Of a stretch of 64,000 nucleotides of DNA, positions 1 to 6,180 are shown in pieces. Made by a program: the position numbers and the translations under genes. The stretch covers positions 62,001 to 126,000 of the forward strand of contig JAUNNH010000003.1 in the NCBI GenBank assembly GCA_030531505.1, in the 5' to 3' direction. This DNA comes from Eubacteriales bacterium. GTDB lineage: Bacteria; Bacillota; Clostridia; Oscillospirales; Oscillospiraceae. The notes below the pieces were generated by a model. That model ran no database searches and was not told the DNA's origin. It saw nothing but the letters and a program-made list of their open reading frames with translations. Within the stretch, counting starts at the first letter, position 1, and the number at the start of each line of letters is the position of its first letter.

Positions 1-170
1 CCCTGAAGCCGATCTATCAGGAGTACAAGACCAAAAAGTATCTGGTGGCGGTGTTCTCGTCCGGCACCGAGGACTTGAAAAGCCTGACCTGTGATCTGCT
101 GCGCTACAACCGCGTCCGGCTGCGCGAGCCGGAAAAGCAAAAGGAAAAGGCGCACGATTACGCCAGATAA
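1..170 (+). CDS. 3' end of an unrecognised protein
   Basis: The reading frame is open from base 3 to a TAA at 168-170 and gives 55 C-terminal residues. They are rich in Lys, Arg and Glu and end in EKAHDYAR. The gene starts upstream of the window. No family is recognised from this fragment. It is followed 7 bases later by a strong hairpin, so it is the last gene of a rightward unit, probably cargo of the mobile element. It could equally be a structural or regulatory element protein. Confidence 0.6.
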   Translation, partial: LKPIYQEYKTKKYLVAVFSSGTEDLKSLTCDLLRYNRVRLREPEKQKEKAHDYAR

Positions 171-176
171 AACGTG

Positions 177-202
177 GAGGCTCCGCCGAAAAGCGGAGCC
201 TC
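177..202 (+). terminator. Intrinsic terminator-like hairpin
   Basis: A perfect 10-bp stem (GAGGCTCCGC with its complement) around a CGAAAA loop is followed by TTCGTTGGTTT. It ends the truncated gene and lies between convergent genes, so it may also stop leftward transcription from the NUDIX gene. Confidence 0.8.
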
Positions 203-227
203 TTCGTTGGTTTATGAGGTTTATTGC

Positions 228-734
228 TCAAAAGCTGTCCATTTCAAAGAAATATCCAAGTGTATGGACAAACTTACCGTGATCAAACAACTGTTTTATC
301 TTTGGCTTCTTCATCCAAGCCGTTTGAGCGACCTCTGCTGTTGTGGCTGTTCGAAGATCAACCTGTCCGTCATACTCAAACAACCAGACATCAACAATAT
401 CATAAAATCTGACGCCATCCACAACGCGGCCGACCACAGAATGGATCAGCTTCCCGTCTTTGGGAGACAGTCTCACACCTACTTCCTCCTCTGTCTCGCG
501 GAGCGCTGCGGTGATGCTGTCCTCACCCTTCAACGCAGAGCCGCCGACGCATTCCCATAGGAGCGGATGTATCGGTCGATCTGCGCTGCGCTGTGAGATC
601 AGATACTCACCATTCCTGTTTTTGATCCAGACATGGACAACGAGGTGATAATACCCCTGAGGGATCTCTTCTCCCCGTATGTGCTCACGTCCTGTCAATT
701 CCCGCCGTTCGTTGTATAAATCCCAAACTTCCAC
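228..734 (-). CDS. NUDIX hydrolase
   Basis: A 168-residue protein with a complete Nudix box at residues 65-87 (G-x5-E-x7-RETEEE-x-G), the Mg-binding signature of enzymes that hydrolyse nucleoside diphosphates linked to another moiety. The N-terminal form with a QGYYHLVVHVWI strand resembles the isopentenyl-diphosphate isomerase/YfcD-like branch, so the substrate is not fixed. The start is a GTG at 734-732 with GAGGAG eight bases upstream. It is transcribed leftward, 27 bases beyond the end of the radical SAM gene, and could be the last gene of that operon. Family assignment is firm; substrate is unknown. Confidence 0.93.
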   Translation of the reverse strand: MEVWDLYNERRELTGREHIRGEEIPQGYYHLVVHVWIKNRNGEYLISQRSADRPIHPLLWECVGGSALKGEDSITAALRETEEEVGVRLSPKDGKLIHSVVGRVVDGVRFYDIVDVWLFEYDGQVDLRTATTAEVAQTAWMKKPKIKQLFDHGKFVHTLGYFFEMDSF

Positions 735-760
735 AAGTATACTCCTCGTTCAGCCACAAT

Positions 761-1693
761 CTATTCTCCTCCCGCAGAGACCTCGTTCCAGTGCTTTCCC
801 TGCATCACACCGTCCCGCTCAAAGGCACGGTTGATCGCGTTGAGGACCTGCTTCTTGTCCGCGCTCCAGAGCGGCGCGATCAGCTCACGCTTGGCGCCGT
901 CCCCGGTCAGCCGGTGGATCACCAAGTCGGCCGGGATGGCCTCGACGCAGCTTTCCAACACGCGGATATACTCTTCCAGGGTCAGAACAGAAAACTGTCC
1001 CTTTCGGTAATCCTCCGCCAGATCCGTCCCCTCCAGCACATGCAAAAGTTGGAATTTGATCCCTTCCGCGCCACTTTGCCCGATGGTTCTGGCCGTTTCT
1101 GCCATCATTTCCGGCGTCTCGCCCGGCAGGCCGAGGATCATGTGGACGATCACCTCGATTCCCGCCTCGTGCAGCCGACGCACAGCGTCGTCAAAGACCG
1201 TCAGGGGATAGCCGCGGCGGATGTAGCGAGCGATGGCCTCGTGCACGGTCTGCAGGCCGAGCTCCACCCAGACCGGCTTGACGGCGGTAAGCTCCCTGAG
1301 CAGAGCGACGACTTCCTCCGGCAGGCAATCGGGCCGGGTGCCGATCGACAGAGCGACGACGTCCGGATGCGAAAGCGTCTCCGTGTACAGCGCGCGCAGT
1401 CTTTCCAGCGGTGCATAGGTTCCGGTATAACTCTGATAATAGGCGATGTATTTCTTCCCGCCCTTGTCTGCGACCAGCGTTTTCGCCTGTTCGATCGCGG
1501 CATGGACGTCCTTCCCAACCGGCACCGTGAAGGCGCCGCTCCCGCCGGCGCAGAAGGTGCAGCCGCGCGTATCGAGCGTCCCGTCCCGCGTGGGGCAGGT
1601 GAAGCCGCCGTCCAGGGCGAGCTTGTACACCTTTTCTCCGAAGCGCTGGCGCAGATAAGCGTTCAAGCTTCGATAACGAATCGTATCCGTCAT
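761..1693 (-). CDS. YhcC-type (TIGR01212) radical SAM protein
   Basis: A 310-residue radical SAM enzyme. The N-terminal cysteine motif CPTRDGTLDTRGCTFC (C33, C45, C48) is the atypical spacing of the YhcC/TIGR01212 group and should hold the [4Fe-4S] cluster that cleaves SAM. Later motifs such as the VELGLQT segment and IVHMILGLPGET fit the TIM barrel of this family. The substrate of YhcC proteins is not established. The gene overlaps the stop codon of a 31-codon ORF by ATGA, and the whole leftward set lies downstream of a putative SAM-sensing riboswitch at 2683-2806, a plausible match of ligand and enzyme. Confidence 0.93.
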   Translation of the reverse strand: MTDTIRYRSLNAYLRQRFGEKVYKLALDGGFTCPTRDGTLDTRGCTFCAGGSGAFTVPVGKDVHAAIEQAKTLVADKGGKKYIAYYQSYTGTYAPLERLRALYTETLSHPDVVALSIGTRPDCLPEEVVALLRELTAVKPVWVELGLQTVHEAIARYIRRGYPLTVFDDAVRRLHEAGIEVIVHMILGLPGETPEMMAETARTIGQSGAEGIKFQLLHVLEGTDLAEDYRKGQFSVLTLEEYIRVLESCVEAIPADLVIHRLTGDGAKRELIAPLWSADKKQVLNAINRAFERDGVMQGKHWNEVSAGGE

Positions 1694-1785
1694 GGCGTGA
1701 AGTCAAAACGGAAGATATCGCCGTTCTCCCTGAAGCCGGCGAAATTCTGTCGGGTCAAATCCTGCGCGTTCCAGTTCATATTCAT
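1690..1785 (-). CDS. Possible 31-residue micro-ORF
   Basis: Between the 153-residue unknown gene and the radical SAM gene an ATG-started frame of 31 codons ends in ATGA that overlaps the radical SAM start. The frame is open back to the upstream gene's TAG, and the residues (WNAQDLTRQNFAGF, ending in FRFDFTP) look protein-like rather than random. The nearest ribosome site, AGAGGTG, is about 20 bases before the ATG, which fits a TTG nine bases earlier somewhat better. It may be a translated coupler, or the remnant of a longer protein. Moderate doubt. Confidence 0.35.
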   Translation of the reverse strand: MNMNWNAQDLTRQNFAGFRENGDIFRFDFTP

Positions 1786-1842
1786 GTTCAAAACCCACGG
1801 CGTTTCACCTCTCGCTTCTTTCTGCCGGGCTGTGTGTCTCTC

Positions 1843-2304
1843 CTACCAGCTCATTGACAGCATGACCTTATACCGATTGTTGGAGACCTGGACCTGCCTC
1901 ACTTTTCCGAACAGTCCCTGCTTCGGCATCGTGCTGATGTCTTCGACCATGTTGACACGGGCGCTTCGCATGTCCTGAGCCCGAAATTCCTCCCGGATGT
2001 ATTCCAGGAACTGATCCGCCTCACTGCGTTTCAGAAAGATATACTCGCCCAGGCTCGGCAGGGGAGTTCCTTTGGCTTTGGCCGCTTCATAGTCCTCATC
2101 CCTGTAAATATAGACGAGATGGGACTTCCCCGGTTCCGTTGTCTTGGCCATTAAGGTGCAGAAATGCTCGCCCATCCGTGCCTTGAGCAGGCACAGCTCC
2201 TTGAACTCTTGAACGCTTTTCCTTGCCGTCTCCCGCAGCAAGCGATCCCGATCGCTGTAGTCGATCTGCTTCATCGTGTTTCTCAGCTGATCTTCAAAAC
2301 TCAT
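1843..2304 (-). CDS. Hypothetical protein (153 aa)
   Basis: A soluble, charged protein of 153 residues with no family I recognise. The start chosen is MSFEDQL at 2304, because GGGAGGAG lies six bases upstream; a longer frame to 2373 overlaps the preceding gene. The middle (HLVYIYRDEDYEAAK) and the C-terminal NNRYKVMLSMSW look like alternating beta strands and helices. There is no signal peptide and no cysteine cluster. It is the second gene of the riboswitch-led operon, 13 bases after the 106-residue gene, so its role is probably tied to SAM or methionine status or to the mobile element. Confidence 0.75.
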   Translation of the reverse strand: MSFEDQLRNTMKQIDYSDRDRLLRETARKSVQEFKELCLLKARMGEHFCTLMAKTTEPGKSHLVYIYRDEDYEAAKAKGTPLPSLGEYIFLKRSEADQFLEYIREEFRAQDMRSARVNMVEDISTMPKQGLFGKVRQVQVSNNRYKVMLSMSW

Positions 2305-2317
2305 TTCTGCTCCTCCC

Positions 2318-2638
2318 TCAGTGTCCGTTAAAGTGTGATCGACGGCAGAGATAGTCCTCTTCTCCCGCCGCATATTTTTCGTAATTGACCCGAACAGGCG
2401 TCCCTTTCACGTTTCCGGCAAACGATAAGGTCCAGTTGAACAGGGAGACAGTCCAAACTGTCATATCGCTGTGAAGCGCCATCACATAAAACCATGACAT
2501 CCAGCGCAGGGAACTCCCGTCACTGCAGCGAAAGCCTTCTTCCTCTGCTTGTCGGAGGAATTCTTTCCCTACTTTTTTGTTGTCCAGATAGACCCAGACC
2601 GTTCCTTCTTTTTCCGCCAGTTGCTTCAGTGTACGCAA
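2318..2638 (-). CDS. Hypothetical protein (106 aa), first gene of riboswitch operon
   Basis: An unrecognised 106-residue protein. The start is a TTG at 2638-2636: AAGGAGG lies eight bases before it, while the longer ATG frame to 2731 would run through the terminator and aptamer of the leader. The segment VWVYLDNKKVGKEFLRQAEEEGF resembles small unknown proteins common in gut Firmicute mobile elements (recollection, not searched). The C-terminus is basic (YLCRRSHFNGH). It is the gene directly controlled by the switch at 2683-2806. Confidence 0.75.
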   Translation of the reverse strand: MRTLKQLAEKEGTVWVYLDNKKVGKEFLRQAEEEGFRCSDGSSLRWMSWFYVMALHSDMTVWTVSLFNWTLSFAGNVKGTPVRVNYEKYAAGEEDYLCRRSHFNGH

Positions 2639-2682
2639 TTTCTTGCCCTCCTTGAAAAAAATGTACCTAGTAAGAGGGTAAG

Positions 2683-2707
2683 AAAAAATCCCATCGTCAC
2701 CGATGGG
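2683..2707 (-). terminator. Riboswitch expression-platform terminator
   Basis: Read leftward, CCCATCG-GTGA-CGATGGG forms a perfect 7-bp hairpin followed by ATTTTTT. Its 5' arm can instead pair with CCGATGGG at 2727-2720 to make an 8-bp antiterminator, so the two structures exclude each other. Confidence 0.88.
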
Positions 2708-2806
2708 AGAAAAACACAACCCATCGGTCAAGCTTTAGCACCTTGCCTTTCGGTAGGTTGCTGTGCGGTCACAGAGCTTGTCTCTCACGCACTCTTCATA
2801 GGTTAT
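2708..2806 (-). promoter_or_regulatory. SAM-I-clan riboswitch aptamer, P4-less
   Basis: Read leftward from 2806: P1 is AUAACCUAU (2806-2798) paired with AUGGGUUGU (2724-2716). J1/2 is GAAGAG. P2 (2792-2763) has a GUGCG/CGCAC base, a kink-turn-like UGA...GUGA pair and a GAG-ACAAG-CUC tip. P3 follows in AGCAACC...AAGGUGCUAAA, the most conserved SAM-I core. The loop bases CAAG can pair with CUUG just after CUAAAG, the SAM-I pseudoknot. The P4 hairpin normally found before the P1 3' strand is missing. The P1 3' strand contains the AUGGG needed for the antiterminator, so ligand binding should favour termination (an OFF switch). No search was run; the SAM ligand is inferred. Confidence 0.78.
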
Positions 2807-2810
2807 ATAT

Positions 2811-2839
2811 ATCATAACAACAACTGGCTTTCTTGTCAA
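2811..2839 (-). promoter_or_regulatory. Sigma-A promoter of the riboswitch operon
   Basis: TTGACA (2839-2834), 17-base spacer, TATGAT (2816-2811). Transcription would begin around 2804, exactly at the 5' side of P1 of the aptamer. Confidence 0.85.
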
Positions 2840-2861
2840 GCAGGCAGCTCGACATTTCCTC

Positions 2862-2890
2862 TTGCAATCGCTTTTCGTCTATGATACAAT
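2862..2890 (+). promoter_or_regulatory. Sigma-A promoter of the recombinase gene
   Basis: TTGCAA (2862-2867), 17-base spacer, TACAAT (2885-2890), 37 bases before the recombinase start. It is divergent from the riboswitch promoter about 20 bases away. Confidence 0.7.
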
Positions 2891-2927
2891 ACTATCTATA
2901 AATAAAACAAGAAAGGAGGCGCGAGTT

Positions 2928-5111
2928 GTGACAGAAACCTTCGACATTGCGGGATACTGCCGGATCTCCGTCGATGAAGAGCTGGACCGGGACAATACCT
3001 CGATTGAAAACCAGAAGGCGATCATTGCCGACTTCGTCAAAGAGAAATTCCCCGGCAGCAGCCTGAGCTTCTTTGAAGATCGCGACCGCTCCGGTTACAC
3101 TTTCGAGCAGCGCGAGAGTTATCAGAGGATGCGCAAGGGGCTGCTCAATCACATTTACGACATCCTGGTGGTCAAGGACTTCTCCCGTTTCTCCCGCCGC
3201 AACAGCCGCGGCCTGGTGGAGCTGGAGGATCTGCGCGACGCCGGGGTGCGCATCATCTCCATCGGCGACGGGATCGATTTTCCCAACGACGACGATTGGC
3301 TGAAGATCCAGTTCCAGTTTCTCATTAACGAGATGCCGGTCACGGACGCGTCCAAAAAGGTGCGCGCGGTAGTAAACCGCCGCCAGAAGGACGGCAAGTG
3401 GATCTGCGCCGCGCCCTACGGCTACAAGATCAACGCGCGGCAGGAGTTCGAGGTCGTGCCTACGGAGGCGGAGATCGTGCGCAAGATCTTCCAGCTGTAC
3501 ATCGAGGGCTGGGGCTATAAGCGGATCGCCAATTACCTCACCGACGAGGGCATCCCCACGCCCCGCATGTCCGAGCGCGAGCGCAAGGAGGCCGAGGGCA
3601 AGGAATATAAGCGCGCGGTCAAGCCGGAATGGGCCATCGTCTCCGTGCAGGGGATTTTGGAAAACGACTTTTACATCGGCACGCTACGCCAGAGCAAGTA
3701 CACCCGAAAGAAGATCAACGGCAAGGACGTGAAGAAGGATGAAGACGAGCAGATCGTCATCGAGAACCACCATCAGGCGATCATCGAGTACCGGGACTTC
3801 CGGATCGTGGAGGAGCTGCGGCGCTCGCGCTCCAGGAGCGACTACCGCGGGGTCAAAAAATACGAGAACACCTACACCGGCTTTCTCGTATGCGGCGACT
3901 GCGGCAGCCCGATGTTCTCCATGAGCCGGCCCGATCTGCGGGACGCCTACCGCTGCGGCACCTATCACCGCCGGGGGCTCAAGGGCTGCACCAGCCACTA
4001 TATCCGGGTGGACACGCTGGACGCGCTGCTGAAGGATTATCTCCGCAAGGTGCGCGAGACCTCGGCGGACATGATCGCAAAGCTGCAGGCTGATATCCAG
4101 AAGCAGGACGAAGACCTCGAAGAGAAGGAGACCGCCGCCGACAATATGGAGGAGGTGCTCGCCGGGCTGCAGGAGGAGCTGAAGATCGCCAAGCGGCAGC
4201 GCGTGCGCGATCTGTCGAAGCGGCCGCAGAACGAGGCCATCATCAACCAGACCTACGACGAGATGGAGGCCGATATCGAAAGCCGCATCTCTGCGCTGAG
4301 CAAGCAGATCGAACTGACGAAGGATCGGGAGAACACGATCATCCGCGTCAACCGCGCCGCCAGGACCGCCATCGAGGTTTTCGATGAGATTCTGGAGAAG
4401 GACAAGCTCGATCCGAAGGACTTGCACCTGATCCTCGACAAGATCTACGTCTATGAGGACCACGTGGAAATCAAGCTCAAGGCCGACATCGACAGCATAC
4501 TCCGCTGCGGGATGCTGCCAGAAGGGCAAAAAGAGCCCGAAAAGTTGGAGGAATCGCCGGTAAATTTTAATTTAGGCACGAAAGATAGCTTACAAGTCAC
4601 AACAGTCCAGACCTCGGAGAAGCGTCCGGACAAGGTTTTTCGTGCCAATGTTATCTGTGACGGTGACCCGCTGGAGATATTCACAGACAAGGATGGAGAG
4701 CTGATTTTTAAGAAGTATTCCCCGATCGGAGAGCTGACGGACTTCGCGGCCACGCTCTGCGACAGCCTGCGGCGGGCGACAGACGGCATCGCGGCCGTCT
4801 GCGACCGGGATGCGGTGATCGCGGTGGCGGGGGGCGGGAAGCGGGAGCTCCTCGATCGTCCGATCAGTCCACAGCTGGCGGAGATCATGGAGGGACGCGC
4901 AACCTATCGCAGCAGCGGAGGAGGCGGGATCCCGGCCTCTCCGGCAGACGAGCGCTTCTGCCTGGTGGTCGCGGCGCCGATCCTGACCGAGGGAGATGTG
5001 ATGGGCTGCGTGCTGTTTCTCGCTGCGCCGGGGAGCCCGCCGGCTACGGAGGTGGAATACAAACTGGCTCAGACCGCGGCGCTCTTTCTCGGCAAGCAGA
5101 TGGAGAATTGA
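2928..5111 (+). CDS. Large serine recombinase fused in frame to SpoVT C-terminal region
   Basis: A 727-residue frame from a GTG with AAAGGAGG eight bases upstream. Residues 1-575 are a large serine recombinase: YxRxS with catalytic Ser14, Arg-rich KDFSRFSRR near 83-91, a recombinase domain at about 175-290, a zinc ribbon (C322, C325, C343, C354), then a long coiled coil and DUF4368-like tail of the TnpX type. From G579 (GDPLEIFTDKDGE) to the end, the 149 residues match SpoVT from its residue 31 to its C-terminus, including KKYSPIGEL, DRDAVIAVAGG and FLGKQMEN. Missing are SpoVT residues 1-30, half of the AbrB DNA-binding domain. The fusion is best explained by integration of the element in spoVT. 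Whether the fused tail alters the recombinase is unknown. Confidence 0.95.
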   Translation: MTETFDIAGYCRISVDEELDRDNTSIENQKAIIADFVKEKFPGSSLSFFEDRDRSGYTFEQRESYQRMRKGLLNHIYDILVVKDFSRFSRRNSRGLVELEDLRDAGVRIISIGDGIDFPNDDDWLKIQFQFLINEMPVTDASKKVRAVVNRRQKDGKWICAAPYGYKINARQEFEVVPTEAEIVRKIFQLYIEGWGYKRIANYLTDEGIPTPRMSERERKEAEGKEYKRAVKPEWAIVSVQGILENDFYIGTLRQSKYTRKKINGKDVKKDEDEQIVIENHHQAIIEYRDFRIVEELRRSRSRSDYRGVKKYENTYTGFLVCGDCGSPMFSMSRPDLRDAYRCGTYHRRGLKGCTSHYIRVDTLDALLKDYLRKVRETSADMIAKLQADIQKQDEDLEEKETAADNMEEVLAGLQEELKIAKRQRVRDLSKRPQNEAIINQTYDEMEADIESRISALSKQIELTKDRENTIIRVNRAARTAIEVFDEILEKDKLDPKDLHLILDKIYVYEDHVEIKLKADIDSILRCGMLPEGQKEPEKLEESPVNFNLGTKDSLQVTTVQTSEKRPDKVFRANVICDGDPLEIFTDKDGELIFKKYSPIGELTDFAATLCDSLRRATDGIAAVCDRDAVIAVAGGGKRELLDRPISPQLAEIMEGRATYRSSGGGGIPASPADERFCLVVAAPILTEGDVMGCVLFLAAPGSPPATEVEYKLAQTAALFLGKQMEN
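4575..4665 (+). other. Presumed right attachment junction (attR)
   Basis: Recombinase-like sequence gives way to SpoVT homology here. The stretch around 4560-4610 is AT-rich compared with both sides, and clear SpoVT coding sequence begins at 4662. The crossover most likely lies in 4640-4665, where CTGTGACGGTGACC would be shared with an intact spoVT reading IRxGDP. The core dinucleotide cannot be fixed without the left end. Confidence 0.5.
4662..5111 (+). pseudogene. spoVT: spoVT 3' fragment (GAF domain), 5' part displaced
   Basis: SpoVT is an AbrB-type, sigma-G-dependent transcription factor of the forespore with an N-terminal swapped-hairpin DNA-binding domain and a C-terminal GAF domain. 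The fragment encodes the second half of the first domain and the whole GAF domain, ending at the normal C-terminus (KQMEN). It has no stop, frameshift or own start in view, so it looks freshly interrupted and would be restored by precise excision. The 5' 30 codons should lie at the left end of the element outside the window. Confidence 0.88.
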
Positions 5112-5216
5112 CCTTTCCGTCTGCTCCGCTGCCGCTTGCCAATTCCTTTCCAATGTGATAAAGTGCTGCCTGAATAGAAGCCCACACAGCACGATAAAAC
5201 ACGAAAGGATACAAGT

Positions 5217-6110
5217 ATGTTTGGCAGACGACCGGACGGACGAAGGATCGACGGGATCGATCCTGTTATGAAGATCACACCCTATGTGATGCCCATGCGC
5301 TGCGACGCGCAGGTGTTTCTGAAGCACCGGGCAGATATGGAGATCCTGTCCCGTTATATCCGCAGGCAGAAGAGAGAGAAGAACGAACAGATCTCCTATA
5401 TGCAGATCATCGTGGCGGCCTATGTGCGTGCGATCAGCCGCAACCCGGAGGTCAACCGTTTTATCATGAATAAGCAGCTCTTTGCGCGCAACAACTGCTC
5501 GGCCGCCTTTACCATCCTCAAGGACCCGAGCGACGCGGACAAGGGCGAGGCCGTCGTGAAGATCAAATTCGACCTGACGGATACGCTCTATGACGTGCGC
5601 GACCGCATGGCCGCCGCGGTCGCCGCAAACCGCGGTGATCAGCCTGCGGGCTTCGTGGAAAAGCTGCTGAGCTTCCTCTTCGCGGTGCCGGGACTTGCCA
5701 CGGTGACGGTCGGACTCGTCCGTGTGCTGGACCGCTATGGCCTGGCGCCCGCCGTGCTGATGGAGGAGCTGCCGTTCTACGTCGGGATGTACATCACCAA
5801 CACCGCCTCCATCGGTCTGCACGATGTCAACCATCACCTTTACAACTGGGGGAACGTCGGCTTGTTTCTCGGCATGGGCATGCCCGAGAAGGTGGCCGAG
5901 GTCGAAAACGGCGAGACGCGGATGAAGCGCTACCTGCCTATCGGGATCACCGCCGACGAGCGCGTTTGCTCCGGCGCCCATTATGCCCGCTTTTTCTCAG
6001 ATGTGAAGCGCTATCTGGAGCGCCCGGAATTGCTGGAACTCCCGCCCCAAAAGGTCCGCTTCGACAATGGCTGCGAATATCACCAGCCGAAGCAGGAGCC
6101 GACTGCCTGA
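5217..6110 (+). CDS. E2-like acyltransferase catalytic domain, active site altered
   Basis: A 297-residue protein that matches the catalytic domain of 2-oxoacid dehydrogenase E2 subunits and the chloramphenicol acetyltransferase fold. It starts directly with MFGRRPDGR and has no lipoyl or E1/E3-binding domain, and no E1 or E3 gene is near. The canonical HxxxD(G) near the C-terminus reads D-E248-R-V-C-S252-G, so both the catalytic His and the structural Asp are replaced. Other fold landmarks such as the ARFFSDVKRYLE helix are kept. The start at 5217 follows AAAGGA. It is monocistronic with its own terminator. It may be a CoA- or acyl-binding protein or a noncatalytic scaffold; the role is unknown. 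Confidence 0.85.
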   Translation: MFGRRPDGRRIDGIDPVMKITPYVMPMRCDAQVFLKHRADMEILSRYIRRQKREKNEQISYMQIIVAAYVRAISRNPEVNRFIMNKQLFARNNCSAAFTILKDPSDADKGEAVVKIKFDLTDTLYDVRDRMAAAVAANRGDQPAGFVEKLLSFLFAVPGLATVTVGLVRVLDRYGLAPAVLMEELPFYVGMYITNTASIGLHDVNHHLYNWGNVGLFLGMGMPEKVAEVENGETRMKRYLPIGITADERVCSGAHYARFFSDVKRYLERPELLELPPQKVRFDNGCEYHQPKQEPTA

Positions 6111-6121
6111 GAGTAGAACAG

Positions 6122-6167
6122 AACAGCAGGATGCCCGGCATCGTTCGATGCCGGGCATCCTGCTGTT
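6122..6167. terminator. Bidirectional terminator, 21-bp perfect stem
   Basis: AACAGCAGGATGCCCGGCAT and its full complement flank a GTTC loop, with flanking A and T runs. It separates the convergent E2-like gene and prfB and should stop transcription from both. Confidence 0.9.
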
Positions 6168-6180
6168 TGCGTGAACCGGG

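Larger units (their letters stand above)
1..4660. mobile_element. Right-hand part of an integrated element inserted in spoVT
   Basis: The serine recombinase at the right end runs in frame into the 3' part of spoVT, and no spoVT 5' part is found anywhere in the window. The simplest reading is an integrated element whose right junction lies near 4640-4665 and whose left end is upstream of base 1. Cargo seen here is a truncated gene tail, a NUDIX hydrolase and the riboswitch-led operon at 761-2638. I see no conjugation genes in this part, so the element class (ICE, prophage or skin-like) is open. The right boundary is inferred from protein homology, not from a mapped attachment site. Confidence 0.7.

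Noticed and set aside
791-1978. Long rightward ORF of 395 codons opposite the radical SAM gene
   Set aside because: It is antisense to a firmly identified gene, has no ribosome site, and its residues are Arg/Leu/His-rich as expected from GC-rich third positions.
2928-5111. Purposeful recombinase-SpoVT fusion protein
   Set aside because: The homology starts in the middle of the AbrB domain, deleting its first half, which is the pattern of insertion into a gene and not of domain fusion. Kept only as a secondary possibility.
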